From Coleofasciculus sp. LEGE 07092 (GTDB lineage: Bacteria > Cyanobacteriota > Cyanobacteriia > Cyanobacteriales > Coleofasciculaceae): a stretch of 64,000 nucleotides of DNA. Under the pieces are notes generated by a model, which was not told the DNA's origin, searched no databases, and worked only from the letters and a program-made list of their open reading frames with translations. A program made the position numbers and the translations under genes. How positions within the stretch are numbered: the stretch's first letter is position 1; the number at the start of each line of letters is the position of its first letter. The stretch is taken from positions 1 to 64,000 of the forward strand of contig NZ_JADEWY010000002.1 in NCBI RefSeq assembly GCF_015207375.1, in the 5' to 3' direction. Shown in pieces: positions 9,154-19,088 of this stretch.

Positions 9154-9750
9154 TCAAATACCAACAGGACTTATAAAAATGTTACTACCGACTAAACGTT
9201 CTAGTTCGCTCACAACCCGATCCAACTCCTCCACAATGGGAGTTGAACCCTGGGTGCGAAATGCTCTGACTAAAGCGCGATAGTACCACAACGTGCCATC
9301 TTTGCCACCTTTGAAACGTTGCCACAAGTCTTCCCCCGACTGACGATAATCCTTCAGAATAGACCTAACATTGTGCAGTTTATCGGCGGCTGAAACTAAA
9401 CATACCGAAGCTGATGCGGTAGGGATATGAGCAATATAAGCTTCTTTGCGCTGACGCCAAGGGGGTTTGGGCGTTGTATCGGAATCGGTACACCCCTCGA
9501 CAATTTCAGTGACAGTATCCCCAAAGCGACGGCGAATTTCTGCGCGGGTAGCTGCACCACCTTGGTCTTCAATGGCATCATGAAGTAAAGCGGCGATCGC
9601 TTCATCCTCATTAGCACCATAGTCTAGGGCGATACTAGCAACAGCCAGCAAATGAGTAATGTAGGGAACACCACTGCCTTTGCGAGTCTGGTTGGCGTGC
9701 AGTTGAGTCCCAAAGGTTAAGGCTTCTGTAAAGCGTTCTGAAAGTTTCAT
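9154..9750 (-). CDS. HD-domain hydrolase, RelA/SpoT hydrolase-like
   Basis: This 198-residue protein consists of one HD domain like the (p)ppGpp hydrolase half of RelA/SpoT: HANQTRKGSGVPYITHLLAV, the HD motif LLHDAIEDQGG, and ADKLHNVRSIL. It has no synthetase or TGS domain, so if it acts on alarmones it would be a small alarmone hydrolase; another nucleotide substrate is possible. The ATG at 9750 (MKLSERFTEAL) fits the family; the frame stays open for 23 more codons upstream without homology. It is in a likely two-gene operon with ureG and is transcribed divergently from the DUF255 gene. Confidence 0.85.
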   Translation of the reverse strand: MKLSERFTEALTFGTQLHANQTRKGSGVPYITHLLAVASIALDYGANEDEAIAALLHDAIEDQGGAATRAEIRRRFGDTVTEIVEGCTDSDTTPKPPWRQRKEAYIAHIPTASASVCLVSAADKLHNVRSILKDYRQSGEDLWQRFKGGKDGTLWYYRALVRAFRTQGSTPIVEELDRVVSELERLVGSNIFISPVGI

Positions 9751-9887
9751 ATCATAAAATACAACAAAAGTCAACACTAGCAAATAATCAGTTAAGTCTA
9801 AAGGCTCTACCTTTGTCAAGCTAACGCTATTGGGCTGACCGCGATAAACTGAAGCCAGAGAGCATCTTTAAGAGTAACTGTGCTGTC

Positions 9888-11999
9888 ATGACTAATCGCC
9901 TTGCCCAATGCCAAAGTCTCTATCTGCGCAAGCATGCAGAAAATCCGATCGATTGGTGGTCGTGGTGCGATGAAGCCCTGGAAACAGCTAAGGCGGAAAA
10001 TAAGCCGATTTTCCTGTCGATTGGTTACTCTAGCTGTCACTGGTGTACGGTGATGGAAGGGGAAGCGTTTTCCGATCAGGCGATCGCAGACTGTATGAAT
10101 GCCAATTTTTTACCCATCAAGGTAGACCGGGAAGAACGCCCCGACCTTGATAGCATTTATATGCAGGCGTTGCAGATGATGACCGGTCAAGGTGGCTGGC
10201 CCCTCAATATATTCCTGACACCAGAAGACCGAGTACCGTTTTATGGCGGCACGTATTTTCCTGTAGATCCCCGCTATGGACGCCCCGGATTTTTGCAGGT
10301 GTTGCAAGCGATTCGCCGCTTCTACGATAGTGAAAAAACGAAACTGCAAACCTTTAAAGAAGAAATTTTGGGGCATCTCCAGAAGTCAGTACTCCTGCCA
10401 GCATCCGGGCAACTGAGTGCTAATTTACTCCTGTTAGGTTTGGAAAAAAATACTAGTGTTATTAGTGGTGGCAGTTACGGACCGAGTTTTCCCATGATTC
10501 CCTATGTCGAACTCGTTTTGCGGGGAATTCGTCTTAAGGGAAATTCAGAACAGGATGCCCGCCAAGCTGCAGTTGAGAGGGGTTTAGATTTAGCAAAGGG
10601 CGGCATTTACGATCATGTAGGCGGCGGCTTTCACCGCTACACGGTTGATGCGACTTGGACGGTGCCTCACTTTGAAAAAATGCTCTACGATAACGGACAA
10701 ATCGTGGAATATCTGGCAAATTTGTGGAGTACAGGTATCCAAGAAGCCGCCTTTCAAAGAGCGATCGCTGGTACTGTAAAATGGCTGAAGCGGGAAATGA
10801 CATCTCCTCAAGGGTTCTTTTACGCGGCTCAAGATGCCGATAGCTTCACACAACCCCAAGCAGCAGAGCCAGAAGAAGGGGCATTTTACGTCTGGAGCTA
10901 TCGCCAATTGCAACAACTCCTCACCTCCTCAGAATTCGCAGAAATTCAAGAAGAATTTACCCTTACCCCGGAAGGGAATTTTGAAGGTCAAAATGTTTTG
11001 CAGCGCCATCATTCAGAACGGTTAAGCGACACCTTAGAAACCGCTTTAGCCAAACTGTTTGCAGTGCGTTACGGTTCTCCCCCCGATGGGATAAAAACCT
11101 TTCCGCCAGCACGGAACAATCAGGAGGCAAAAACAGGTAAATGGCTCGGTCGTATTCCCCCCGTCACGGATACGAAAATGATTGTAGCTTGGAATAGCTT
11201 GATGATTTCCGGTTTGGCACGGGCTTATAGCGTGTTCCATCAACCCGACTACATGAAACTAGCCGTAGCTGCGGCTAATTTTATCCTGAACCATCAATGG
11301 GTGGAGGGACGCTTCCACCGCCTCAACTACGATAATCAACCCTCCGTGCTGGCGCAGTCAGAAGATTATGCCCTATTTATCAAAGCACTGCTGGACTTGT
11401 CTCAGGCTTCGATGGGAATGGGCTTCAGCCGTGAGCGTCAGCCGAACGGGAATGGGGACAAAGCGGCTCAATTCCCAAGTCCTAACCCTTGGCTAGAAAA
11501 TGCCCTTAAATTACAGGAGGAGTTTGATGAATTCCTCTGGAGTGTGGAATTAGGGGGTTACTACAACGCATCGAGTGACAGCAGTAGGGATTTGTTGGTG
11601 CGGGAACGCAGTTATATTGATAATGCTACGCCCTCTGCCAATGGAGTAGCGATCGCTAACTTAGTTCGTCTGGGATTACTGACTGAAAATCTAGCTTACC
11701 TCGACCGAGCCGAACAAGCCCTGCAAGCTTTTAGTAGTATTATGAATCAATCCCCCCAAGGCTGTCCCAGCTTATTCACCGCCCTTGATTGGTTCCGCAA
11801 CTCCACCCTAATTCGGACGAGTAGCGACCAAATCACCTCTCTGATTGACCAGTATTTACCGACGAGTATGCATCGGTTAGAAACAAATTTACCAGAAGAT
11901 GCCGTAGGCTTAGTCTGCCAGGGACTCAGTTGCAAACCAACAGCTCACACGCGGGAACAGTTACTGGCGCAGGTGCAGCAAAGTCAAACTCGGGGTTGA
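9888..11999 (+). CDS. Thioredoxin domain-containing protein, DUF255/YyaL family
   Basis: This is a full-length 703-residue member of the YyaL/SSP411 (spermatogenesis-associated protein 20) family. An N-terminal thioredoxin-like domain contains SSCHWCTVME with a CxxC pair near 49-52, FLPIKVDREERPDLD and GGWPLNIFLTP. It is followed by a long alpha/alpha-barrel-like region similar to N-acylglucosamine epimerase/glycosidase folds (HVGGGFHRYTVDATWTVPHFEKMLYDN; AWNSLMISGLARAY). The exact reaction is unknown; a redox or folding function is inferred from the CxxC. The start gives MTNRLAQCQSLYLRKHAENP, the conserved N terminus of the family. It is a single gene. Confidence 0.92.
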   Translation: MTNRLAQCQSLYLRKHAENPIDWWSWCDEALETAKAENKPIFLSIGYSSCHWCTVMEGEAFSDQAIADCMNANFLPIKVDREERPDLDSIYMQALQMMTGQGGWPLNIFLTPEDRVPFYGGTYFPVDPRYGRPGFLQVLQAIRRFYDSEKTKLQTFKEEILGHLQKSVLLPASGQLSANLLLLGLEKNTSVISGGSYGPSFPMIPYVELVLRGIRLKGNSEQDARQAAVERGLDLAKGGIYDHVGGGFHRYTVDATWTVPHFEKMLYDNGQIVEYLANLWSTGIQEAAFQRAIAGTVKWLKREMTSPQGFFYAAQDADSFTQPQAAEPEEGAFYVWSYRQLQQLLTSSEFAEIQEEFTLTPEGNFEGQNVLQRHHSERLSDTLETALAKLFAVRYGSPPDGIKTFPPARNNQEAKTGKWLGRIPPVTDTKMIVAWNSLMISGLARAYSVFHQPDYMKLAVAAANFILNHQWVEGRFHRLNYDNQPSVLAQSEDYALFIKALLDLSQASMGMGFSRERQPNGNGDKAAQFPSPNPWLENALKLQEEFDEFLWSVELGGYYNASSDSSRDLLVRERSYIDNATPSANGVAIANLVRLGLLTENLAYLDRAEQALQAFSSIMNQSPQGCPSLFTALDWFRNSTLIRTSSDQITSLIDQYLPTSMHRLETNLPEDAVGLVCQGLSCKPTAHTREQLLAQVQQSQTRG

Positions 12000-12310
12000 G
12001 GGATTTGCCCTGATTTACTGACAATCACTTCATGCGCCCTCACCCCCAACCTCTCTCCCTCTGGGGCAGGGGAGCCAATCTATCCGTGTCAACTTAAGCG
12101 ATCGCCTTTGCTAATTGCACGTTTACATCTGGTATTATTCGGGTTAACTATCGCTAATAATAAATTTCTCCCATCGCCACGTTTTTCCCTAGGGTGCGTT
12201 TAGGTTCAGTAGGGTGTAGGGGGAAGAGCAAGAACTGCCGGAATTCACCACACCCCCTCTTTGTAAGAGTCAACCAAAACGAGGGCGACACCCGATTATT
12301 CAACAAAAAA
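12000..12310. other. Intergenic stretch with palindromic repeat
   Basis: Near 12031-12075 the text GCCCTCACCCCCAACC...CCCCTCTGGGGCAGGGGAGCC-type sequence forms half of the same C-rich repeat family that is complete at 62603-62770. One HIP1-like site follows. The first 39 codons of the open frame beginning at 12194 fall here but look non-coding. No gene is seen. Confidence 0.5.
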
Positions 12311-13801
12311 ATGGGATACACGACCAAACGGCATTGGTTAGAAATCGCCGAGTACGTTTCCCTAGCGGGTTCTGCACTCAGTACAGTTGCGGCAGCCGTT
12401 TCCCAGCAGCTTGTCTATGTGAGTGTGACAGCACCCCTAACCCTGGCAGTATTTTGCAATATCATTAACCGACAGCGATCGCAGCAACTCTACCAACAGC
12501 AAACCCATTCCCTGGTTGCAGATATACGCTCTGGGGTTGAATGCCTGCATCAGCAAATCCATTCGCCATCCAATACCCCAAACCCGCAACCGTTGCACCA
12601 AGCCCCAGTCAACTGTACAGATTTCTCTGTGACTAGCCCAGTCGAGCCGTCAGTCCGTACCTGGGCAATTCCGATTAACCAACACCTAGAACATCTTAAA
12701 CCCGATGACTACTGCTTGGTGACGGGCTGTTCTGGCAGTCGTGCTGTATTAATGGAAGCGTTAGAAAAAACACAGCAACGCCTGATTATAGTCAGTCCTT
12801 GGCTGACGCAATCGAGCATTAATGGCGAAGTGGTGCAGGGGTTTGCTAAAGCGCTAGAGCGTCGGGTTAGCATCCATATCGGCTGGGGACACCTGAGTGA
12901 TAGGGGTTGGAGTAAACCTTCCACCATCAATCGTCAGCAATTCCTGAAAGCTATCGTCCAAAAAAACCAGGGTTGGAAGTACAACGCCCTGCCGGAATTA
13001 GAACAGCTAGAGCAGCGGTATTTAGGACAATTTCGGCTGAAGCTGCTTTTTACCCCTGAAAAGTTCTTGGTATCGGTTAGCCCTACTTCTGCTGAATGCA
13101 CCAATTCGTTTGCCTTGTTAGGAAGTCATAACATCCTCACTTGGGATGGAAACAGTAAAGAACGAGAAGTAGGATTGAGAACGAATGACCCTCGGCTTAT
13201 TAGCGATTTGATTGCACGATTTGACCAAGCGGCAAACTACGATAGTACCAGTTGGGGGGTTTCAAAGCAGCCATTAGAGGCGATCGCTGCTTATCGTAGC
13301 ATCGTTGAGATAGAGTCTGGCAGTGCAATAGCTTATAGCCAACTGGCTGGAGTCCTGATGAGTCAGGGGAAACTAGCCGAAGCAATTGCTGCCTACCGGA
13401 AACTATTGCAACTTGAACCCAGGAATAGTGTGGCTTATGCGAGTTTGGGGAATGCCTTATTTGCCCAAGGAAATCAATCCGAAGCCCTGGCAACTTATCA
13501 GAAAGCCCTCAAAATTGACCCCAGCTATACCTATGCTTATAACAATATCGGTAGGATTCTAGAAAATGCCGGAAACTTATTTGAAGCACTATTGAGCTAC
13601 CGACAAGCCCTAAAGCAGCCAGAACAGTTGGGGAAACCTGCCAGCGCCCATGCCTTAGCTCATAACAATGCGGGTGTGGTGCTGGCAAAACTTGGGAAGT
13701 TGCGGGACGCGATCGGTGAGTTTCAGCAGGCAATTGCATTAGACTCTCATTATACGGAGGCTCGAACCAATCTCAAAAAAGCCCAATTGCTATTAAATTA
13801 G
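12311..13801 (+). CDS. Membrane PLD-like and TPR protein
   Basis: From the ATG at 12311 the protein has 496 residues. A hydrophobic N-terminal pair (YVSLAGSALSTVAAAVS, LVYVSVTAPLTLAVFCNII) anchors it. A central domain of about 200 residues resembles a degenerate phospholipase D fold: RLIIVSPWLTQSSINGEVV near one end and LLGSHNILTWDGNSKEREVGLRT at the other, where the HxK of a normal second motif is reduced to H-N. Four tetratricopeptide repeats follow (for example LAEAIAAYRKLLQLEPRNSVAYASLGNALF). Hydrolytic activity is doubtful because canonical HKD motifs are not complete; binding or scaffold roles are more likely. The frame is open from 12194, but the extra 39 residues have no protein-like pattern. 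Confidence 0.75.
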   Translation: MGYTTKRHWLEIAEYVSLAGSALSTVAAAVSQQLVYVSVTAPLTLAVFCNIINRQRSQQLYQQQTHSLVADIRSGVECLHQQIHSPSNTPNPQPLHQAPVNCTDFSVTSPVEPSVRTWAIPINQHLEHLKPDDYCLVTGCSGSRAVLMEALEKTQQRLIIVSPWLTQSSINGEVVQGFAKALERRVSIHIGWGHLSDRGWSKPSTINRQQFLKAIVQKNQGWKYNALPELEQLEQRYLGQFRLKLLFTPEKFLVSVSPTSAECTNSFALLGSHNILTWDGNSKEREVGLRTNDPRLISDLIARFDQAANYDSTSWGVSKQPLEAIAAYRSIVEIESGSAIAYSQLAGVLMSQGKLAEAIAAYRKLLQLEPRNSVAYASLGNALFAQGNQSEALATYQKALKIDPSYTYAYNNIGRILENAGNLFEALLSYRQALKQPEQLGKPASAHALAHNNAGVVLAKLGKLRDAIGEFQQAIALDSHYTEARTNLKKAQLLLN

Positions 13802-13910
13802 GCGTAAATTTATAAAAATAATCCTTTAGATATAGTCTGTAAAGAGGTTTAGTGAGATAATAACAGTGTGAGGAAAGAACGGAGTAAATTTTATGTACAG
13901 AGGGGGAAAT

Positions 13911-14384
13911 ATGAGGAAAGTAAAACTGTTAGGAATCCTAACCTTACTGACTCCCCTATTTTTGGTTAGTCCAGTGAAAGCAGAAAATCCGCTTCACGTC
14001 CAGCAGCTCTTATCCACGGGTGAGTGTGGTGGATGCGATCTAGCCGGGGCAAATCTTGAGAATGCCGAGTTGAGTGATACTCATCTGGTAGGTGCCGACT
14101 TGAGAGACGCCAATCTGCAAGGAGCTAACCTGACACGAGCCAACCTGGAAGGGGCAGACATTAGAGGTGCAAATTTAGCAGGAGCTAACTTAACCTCTGC
14201 CCTAGTAACCAACGCTGACTTGAAAGAAGCTAATCTCAACCGGGTGAATTTTACAGAGGCAAAAATTTACGATGCTAACGTGTATGCGGCATCAATGGAT
14301 GATCTGGAATTAACGGATGCCGAAATCTACAACACCGGCATCGGTATTGGTGGAGAGGATGCCGAGTTTTCAGATTGGTATTAG
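13911..14384 (+). CDS. Secreted pentapeptide-repeat protein
   Basis: This 157-residue protein has an N-terminal signal peptide ([26 protein letters not shown], cleavage probably after VKA). About 16 pentapeptide repeats of the A(D/N)Lxx type follow ([20 protein letters not shown] and so on), which would form a right-handed quadrilateral helix in the periplasm or thylakoid lumen. A CGGC pair lies just before the repeats. The end is acidic and aromatic (EDAEFSDWY). A GGGGGAAAT ribosome binding site precedes the ATG at 13911; an upstream ATG at 13893 is possible but has no such site. Function unknown. Confidence 0.85.
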   Translation: MRKVKLLGILTLLTPLFLVSPVKAENPLHVQQLLSTGECGGCDLAGANLENAELSDTHLVGADLRDANLQGANLTRANLEGADIRGANLAGANLTSALVTNADLKEANLNRVNFTEAKIYDANVYAASMDDLELTDAEIYNTGIGIGGEDAEFSDWY

Positions 14385-14567
14385 GCTAGGTAATCCTACT
14401 ATCAGGGATAGTTAGAAAAACTTAAGGTGATCGCAGGGGAAGAGAAGACTTGTTTAAAGGTTTGCCCCTGCGATACTTTTTTGAGGAAATTTTCGTGAGC
14501 ACTGAGTTCAGAAGGCTTTTTAACTTTAACTCTATGTATGATAGATCCTAGAGAATAGCTCTCACTC

Positions 14568-15476
14568 ATGGTAAATGACCACGGACACGAACACGCACCG
14601 ACCAACTACAATCGCGCCTTTGCGATTGGTACAGCCTTAAATCTTGGCTTTGTCATTATTGAGGCGCTTTTTGGTTTTTTGACCCAATCCCTAGCCCTAC
14701 TTGCTGATGCGGGTCACAATTTGAGTGATGTCCTGGGACTGTTATTAGCTTGGGGAGCAAATATTCTGGCTCAACACCCGCCGACAAAACACTACACTTA
14801 CGGGCTAGGTCGTTCTTCAATTTTAGCCGCGCTGTTGAATGCGATCGTTCTGATCTTAGTCATGGGTGGGATTGCTTGGGAGGCAATCCGACGTTTTGTT
14901 AACCCTAGTCCGGTTCCAGGGATAACTATCATTGTGGTGGCAGCGGTAGGAGTTGTGATCAACACCGTAACTGCTCTATTGTTTATGTCGGGTCGCAAAG
15001 AAGATTTGAACATTCGAGGTGCATTTCTGCATATGGCGGCAGATGCTTTAGTATCAGTTGGTGTTGTCTTGGCGGGTGTTGCTATTCTCACGACAGGTTG
15101 GCTGTGGTTTGACCCTATTGTGAGCTTAATTATTGTGGTTGTTGTTGTTGTCGGGACTTGGCAACTGCTACGAGATTCCCTACGTTTGGCACTAGATGCC
15201 GTACCTGCGGGAATTGAACCCCAAGCCGTGCGTACTTATCTAACTGAACGCCCCGGTGTTGCCCAAGTCCACGACCTCCATATCTGGGCAATGAGTACCA
15301 CCGAAACTGCACTAACTGCTCATTTGGTCATGCCTCAAGGGTATCCGGGCGATGCCTTTCTAACTGAAACAGTTAAAGAACTTCACGACCATTTCGGTGT
15401 TGAACACGCGACACTGCAAGTCGAAATAGGAGACCCCAATCACCCCTGTCGTTTGGAATCAAAACACAGAGTCTGA
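14568..15476 (+). CDS. Cation diffusion facilitator metal exporter
   Basis: This is a 302-residue CDF (CzcD/ZitB-type) inner-membrane antiporter that probably exports Zn2+ or a similar divalent ion in exchange for protons. Six transmembrane helices are visible. The metal site is formed by LADAGHNLSDVLG in helix 2 and LHMAADALVSVGVV in helix 5. The N terminus is His-rich (NDHGHEHAPTN) and the C-terminal cytoplasmic ferredoxin-like domain (VAQVHDLHIWAMSTTETALTAH, PNHPCRLESKHRV) is complete. It is a single gene, with no metal regulator visible beside it. Confidence 0.93.
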   Translation: MVNDHGHEHAPTNYNRAFAIGTALNLGFVIIEALFGFLTQSLALLADAGHNLSDVLGLLLAWGANILAQHPPTKHYTYGLGRSSILAALLNAIVLILVMGGIAWEAIRRFVNPSPVPGITIIVVAAVGVVINTVTALLFMSGRKEDLNIRGAFLHMAADALVSVGVVLAGVAILTTGWLWFDPIVSLIIVVVVVVGTWQLLRDSLRLALDAVPAGIEPQAVRTYLTERPGVAQVHDLHIWAMSTTETALTAHLVMPQGYPGDAFLTETVKELHDHFGVEHATLQVEIGDPNHPCRLESKHRV

Positions 15477-15569
15477 ATCAAGAAAGAACAGATGTGATTT
15501 GATTTAAGGATAGACATCTGACCTAATTGGCGAGAGCTGACAGCTAAGTGCTGATTGCTGTTCGGTTAA

Positions 15570-15661
15570 TATGACAAGATAAAGAAAGTAGCGATCGCAA
15601 TCCCTATCGATGTCTTCAACCTACCCTTCTCTCGATTTTCCCTTCCAGCACCTGCGCCAGG
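15570..15661 (+). repeat. Duplicated 5' end of the 15918 gene (partial copy)
   Basis: These 92 bases match 15878-15969 with two differences. They contain the leader, a HIP1 site and the first 17 codons (MSSTYPSLDFPFQHLRQ) of the gene at 15918. After 15661 the sequence diverges and the frame stops at 15702. It is a truncated tandem copy, not a gene. Confidence 0.9.
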
Positions 15662-15877
15662 GTTGTATTAGAAATAGGAAGATTTTACTCAGAACACAGT
15701 AATAACCCTAAGTACCATATTCCTTTTTTCTTAAAAACCTTATATAAGTTCGTTTAATTGTAAACGGTGTTACAGTACTGCTTAAAAAAGGTTATCTGTA
15801 AACTTTCTCCGAGCAATACAACCCTAGAAGCTACCACAATATATTCCAGGTTGTTTCACCTTCCAAATCTTTTCCTT

Positions 15878-15969
15878 TATGACAAGATGAAGAAAGTAGC
15901 GATCGCAATCTCTATCGATGTCTTCAACCTACCCTTCTCTCGATTTTCCCTTCCAGCACCTGCGCCAGG
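15878..15969 (+). repeat. Second copy of the duplicated leader and 5' coding end
   Basis: This copy is attached to the intact gene. The offset between copies is 308 bases; the region between them (15662-15877) shows no other gene. Confidence 0.9.
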
Positions 15970-16328
15970 TACGTGCTGCCCTGCTCCGTCTTCATAAAGC
16001 ACTGCTCCACTCAGAACGAGATGTTTACGAGCGGTTTCACGGACGCATCCAGTCAAAGGGAGAATTTTTTCAGCTTGTTGTTGGAGATGAATGGTTTAGC
16101 TGGCTGCGTCCATTCTCTCAATTCATCGTCCAGATTGATGAAGCCCTGAATGCAAAAGAACCCATAACATTAGACAGAGCTAACGAACTCTTAGACGAAG
16201 CCCGTTCCTTGGTTTCTCCCGCAGAAAAAGGAACCCTCCGAGAGCAACGTTACTATCAAGCCATTCAACGCGACCCGGATATTGCGTTCATGCATGCAGA
16301 AGTATCAAGCTTGCTCGCAACTAAGTAG
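15918..16328 (+). CDS. Conserved hypothetical protein, helical
   Basis: This soluble, largely helical protein has 136 residues. Visible features are an N-terminal FQHLRQVRAALLRLHKALLHSERDVYE, then FFQLVVGDEWFSWLRPFSQFIVQIDEAL and a C-terminal YYQAIQRDPDIAFMHAEVSSLLA. I recognise the type as a widely distributed small bacterial protein but cannot attach a function. It is a single gene, convergent with topA, and its leader and first 17 codons are duplicated upstream. Confidence 0.8.
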   Translation: MSSTYPSLDFPFQHLRQVRAALLRLHKALLHSERDVYERFHGRIQSKGEFFQLVVGDEWFSWLRPFSQFIVQIDEALNAKEPITLDRANELLDEARSLVSPAEKGTLREQRYYQAIQRDPDIAFMHAEVSSLLATK

Positions 16329-16357
16329 TACACAAGGGTAAGATTCAGTCGTTAATT

Positions 16358-16385
16358 CCCCTTCTCCCAAGCTGGGGAGAAGGGG
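16358..16385. terminator. Palindromic repeat, likely bidirectional terminator
   Basis: CCCCTTCTCCC-AAGCT-GGGGAGAAGGGG forms an 11-bp stem in the 81-base gap between two convergent genes. It is followed by GTTAGGGGATGAGGGC, the ending of a repeat family common in this window. Confidence 0.6.
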
Positions 16386-16409
16386 TTAGGGGATGAGGGC
16401 ATCAATCAA

Positions 16410-19088
16410 TTACGTTTTTTTACTACTGCTAGTTTTTGAACTCTTTTTCCCCGTGGTTTTCCGAGTGGTGGACGAGGTGCTGGCACTCTTGCCATTACTC
16501 GAACTCCCCCCCTTGCGCGATCGCGTCCCAGATTTTTTAGTCGATGCCTTAGCCGCTAGCGCCTCCAGTGCAGTTTCTAGAGTTATGCCTTCCACCGATT
16601 CTCCTTCTGGAATCGAAGCATTGGTTTTGCCGTGCTTCACGTAAGGACCGTAGGGTCCATCGTAAATATTCACAGGTTCTCCATCATCGGGATGAGTGCC
16701 TAATTGCCGCACCGGTTCCTTAGATTTGCTGCGGCTGCTGCCACGTCCTTTCTTCGGTTGCGCTAATAAGTCCAATGCACGCTCGAGGCTAATTGTCAAG
16801 ACATTATCCTCGGCTTTGAGCGATCGGTAGTCTTTGCCCTCCTTGCCCTGATTGTGGACAACGTAGGGACCAAACCGCCCTAATCCCGCCTGGACTTTAC
16901 CCTCAGTGGCTGGATGAACGCCTAGAGTGCGGGGCAGTGACAAAAGACCCAATGCCATATCTAGAGTTACATCTTCCATCTTGATCCCTTTGGGCAACGA
17001 GGCACGTTTGGGTTTTTTGTTCTCCTCTGTCACCTCACCCAACTGGACATAAGGACCGTAACTGCCAGTTAGCCTGAAAATCGGCTCCCCGGTTTCTGGG
17101 TGCAGCCCCAATTTATCAGGTCCTTCGGTTTTCTGTTTGAGCAGCACTTCTACCTGTTCGCCACTCAGTTCAGCGGGAGTCAGGTCTTTGGGGATTGAGG
17201 CAGTGACGGGACCGTCTCCATTTTCTGCTTCGATGTAGGGACCGAATTTACCAATGCGGACTTTAGCGTCCAAGTTATCCAGTGCAACGGTACGGGCTTC
17301 GTTGGGATCGATTTGGTTTTCCCGTTCTCTGACTAGGGTTTCTAGCCCTTTGTCTCCCAGATAAAATTCTTGCAGGTAGGGCAGCCATTCAGCTTCACCG
17401 GTGGAGATTTCATCCAGAGTCTGCTCCATTTTGGCAGTGAAGCTGTTATCAACGAGATCGGGGAAGTGCTTTTCTAGTAGACCCGTGACCGCGAAGGCGG
17501 TAAAGGTGGGAACTAAGGCATTGCTGTTTTTCTGGGCATAACCTTTGTCCACGATAGTGTCAATAATGCTGGCGTAAGTACTCGGACGCCCAATCCCTTC
17601 ACTTTCCAGGGTTTTTACCAAAGAGGCTTCAGTATAACGTGCGGGGGGTTGGGTTTCGTGACCGTCTGCTTCCAGTTCCAGGCAGTTTGGATGGTCGCCG
17701 ACCTTGAGGGGTGGCAAAATTACCTCTTGGTCTTCTAGTGCTGCCTCTGGGTCATCCGATCCTTCGACGTAGGCACGCAAGTAACCGGGAAAATTAATAC
17801 GCTTGCCACTAGAACGAAACCCAGCATCTTCGACTTGCAGTTGAATCGTAATTTGAGTTTGCTGACAGTCTGCCATTTGACAAGCAACCGTGCGCTTCCA
17901 AATCAGGTCGTAAAGTGCTAGTTCCCGTCCGCCTAAACCCGTGTCTTTCGGGGTGCGGAAGGTACTTCCAGCAGGGCGAATCGCTTCGTGAGCTTCTTGA
18001 GCGCCTTTGCTTTTGGTGGTGTATTGGCGAGGTTTGGGGCTGAGGTACTCTTTGCCGTATTTTTGTTCGACGCAACTGCGGGCAGCAGAAATCGCTTGGT
18101 CTGACAAATGCACCGAGTCCGTCCGCATATAGGTAATATACCCTTGCTCGTAAAGGCTTTGAGCCGTGCGCATCGTGTCCCGTGCCGATATACGCAGTTT
18201 CCGGTTCGCTTCCTGTTGCAGGGTAGAGGTGGTGAACGGCGGTGATGGTTTGCGGGTAACGGGGCGTTCTTCGATTTCCGTTACCGTCCAAGTTTTATCA
18301 GTCAGGCGTTCTTGGAGTGTTCGGGCTTCGGATTCATTGAGCAGCCGGACATTGTGACCTGCGATAATTTGACCCGTATTGGCATCGAAGTCGCTACCCG
18401 TCGCAACTTTCGTACCCGCTACTGTGACTAACCGCGACTCAAAGGGAGTCTTTTTCTGTTCTAGAAGCGCCTTTAAATCCCAGTAACTTCCTTGCCGGAA
18501 AGCACGACGCTGGCGTTCTTTACTCACCAGCAGCCGCACGGCAACTGATTGCACTCGTCCTGCTGATAAACCCCAAGCGATTTTCTTCCACAGCAAGGGG
18601 GAGAGGGTGTAGCCGACGAGTCGGTCTAAAATCCGGCGCGTTTCTTGAGCGTGTACAAGCTGTTCGTCGATTGTACGGCAGTTCTTGAGAGCCTTGCGGA
18701 TTGCTTCTTGGGTGATTTCGTGGAACACCATCCGCTTGGTGGGTACTTTGGGGTTGAGTACCTGCAACAGGTGCCAACTGATGCTTTCGCCTTCTCTGTC
18801 TTCGTCTGTTGCCAGCACCAGTTCGCTGGCATCTTTCAAGGCGTCTTTGAGTTGTTTGACGATTTTCTTTTTATCTTTAGGAACAACGTAGAGGGGTTCA
18901 AAGCCAGCCTCCACATTTACTCCCAACTGCGCCCATTTCTCTCCCTTGACGGCTTCAGGAATCTCGGTAGCAGACTGGGGGAGATCACGCACATGACCCA
19001 TCGACGCCTCGACACGATAGTCAGAGGGCAGATAGTTCCGAATGGTGCGGGCTTTGGTGGGAGATTCGACGATGACGAGGGTTGTCAT
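16410..19088 (-). CDS. topA: DNA topoisomerase I
   Basis: This type IA topoisomerase relaxes negative supercoils. The 892 residues start with the Toprim domain ([22 protein letters not shown]). The nucleophilic Tyr 320 lies in ITYMRTDS. The cyanobacterial form has no tetra-cysteine zinc fingers; instead several GPY-containing C-terminal repeats ([38 protein letters not shown]) are followed by a Lys/Ser/Thr-rich tail of about 40 residues. The start at 19088 gives the conserved [10 protein letters not shown]. It is a single gene, divergent from ndhB across a long intergenic region. Confidence 0.97.
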   Translation of the reverse strand: MTTLVIVESPTKARTIRNYLPSDYRVEASMGHVRDLPQSATEIPEAVKGEKWAQLGVNVEAGFEPLYVVPKDKKKIVKQLKDALKDASELVLATDEDREGESISWHLLQVLNPKVPTKRMVFHEITQEAIRKALKNCRTIDEQLVHAQETRRILDRLVGYTLSPLLWKKIAWGLSAGRVQSVAVRLLVSKERQRRAFRQGSYWDLKALLEQKKTPFESRLVTVAGTKVATGSDFDANTGQIIAGHNVRLLNESEARTLQERLTDKTWTVTEIEERPVTRKPSPPFTTSTLQQEANRKLRISARDTMRTAQSLYEQGYITYMRTDSVHLSDQAISAARSCVEQKYGKEYLSPKPRQYTTKSKGAQEAHEAIRPAGSTFRTPKDTGLGGRELALYDLIWKRTVACQMADCQQTQITIQLQVEDAGFRSSGKRINFPGYLRAYVEGSDDPEAALEDQEVILPPLKVGDHPNCLELEADGHETQPPARYTEASLVKTLESEGIGRPSTYASIIDTIVDKGYAQKNSNALVPTFTAFAVTGLLEKHFPDLVDNSFTAKMEQTLDEISTGEAEWLPYLQEFYLGDKGLETLVRERENQIDPNEARTVALDNLDAKVRIGKFGPYIEAENGDGPVTASIPKDLTPAELSGEQVEVLLKQKTEGPDKLGLHPETGEPIFRLTGSYGPYVQLGEVTEENKKPKRASLPKGIKMEDVTLDMALGLLSLPRTLGVHPATEGKVQAGLGRFGPYVVHNQGKEGKDYRSLKAEDNVLTISLERALDLLAQPKKGRGSSRSKSKEPVRQLGTHPDDGEPVNIYDGPYGPYVKHGKTNASIPEGESVEGITLETALEALAAKASTKKSGTRSRKGGSSSNGKSASTSSTTRKTTGKKSSKTSSSKKT

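Noticed and set aside
9816..10040. 74-codon minus-strand frame between the HD gene and the DUF255 gene
   Set aside because: Antisense to the conserved start of the DUF255 gene, with no homology signal.
14402..14605. 67-codon minus-strand frame before the CDF transporter
   Set aside because: It covers the promoter and start of the transporter in antisense and has no recognisable pattern.
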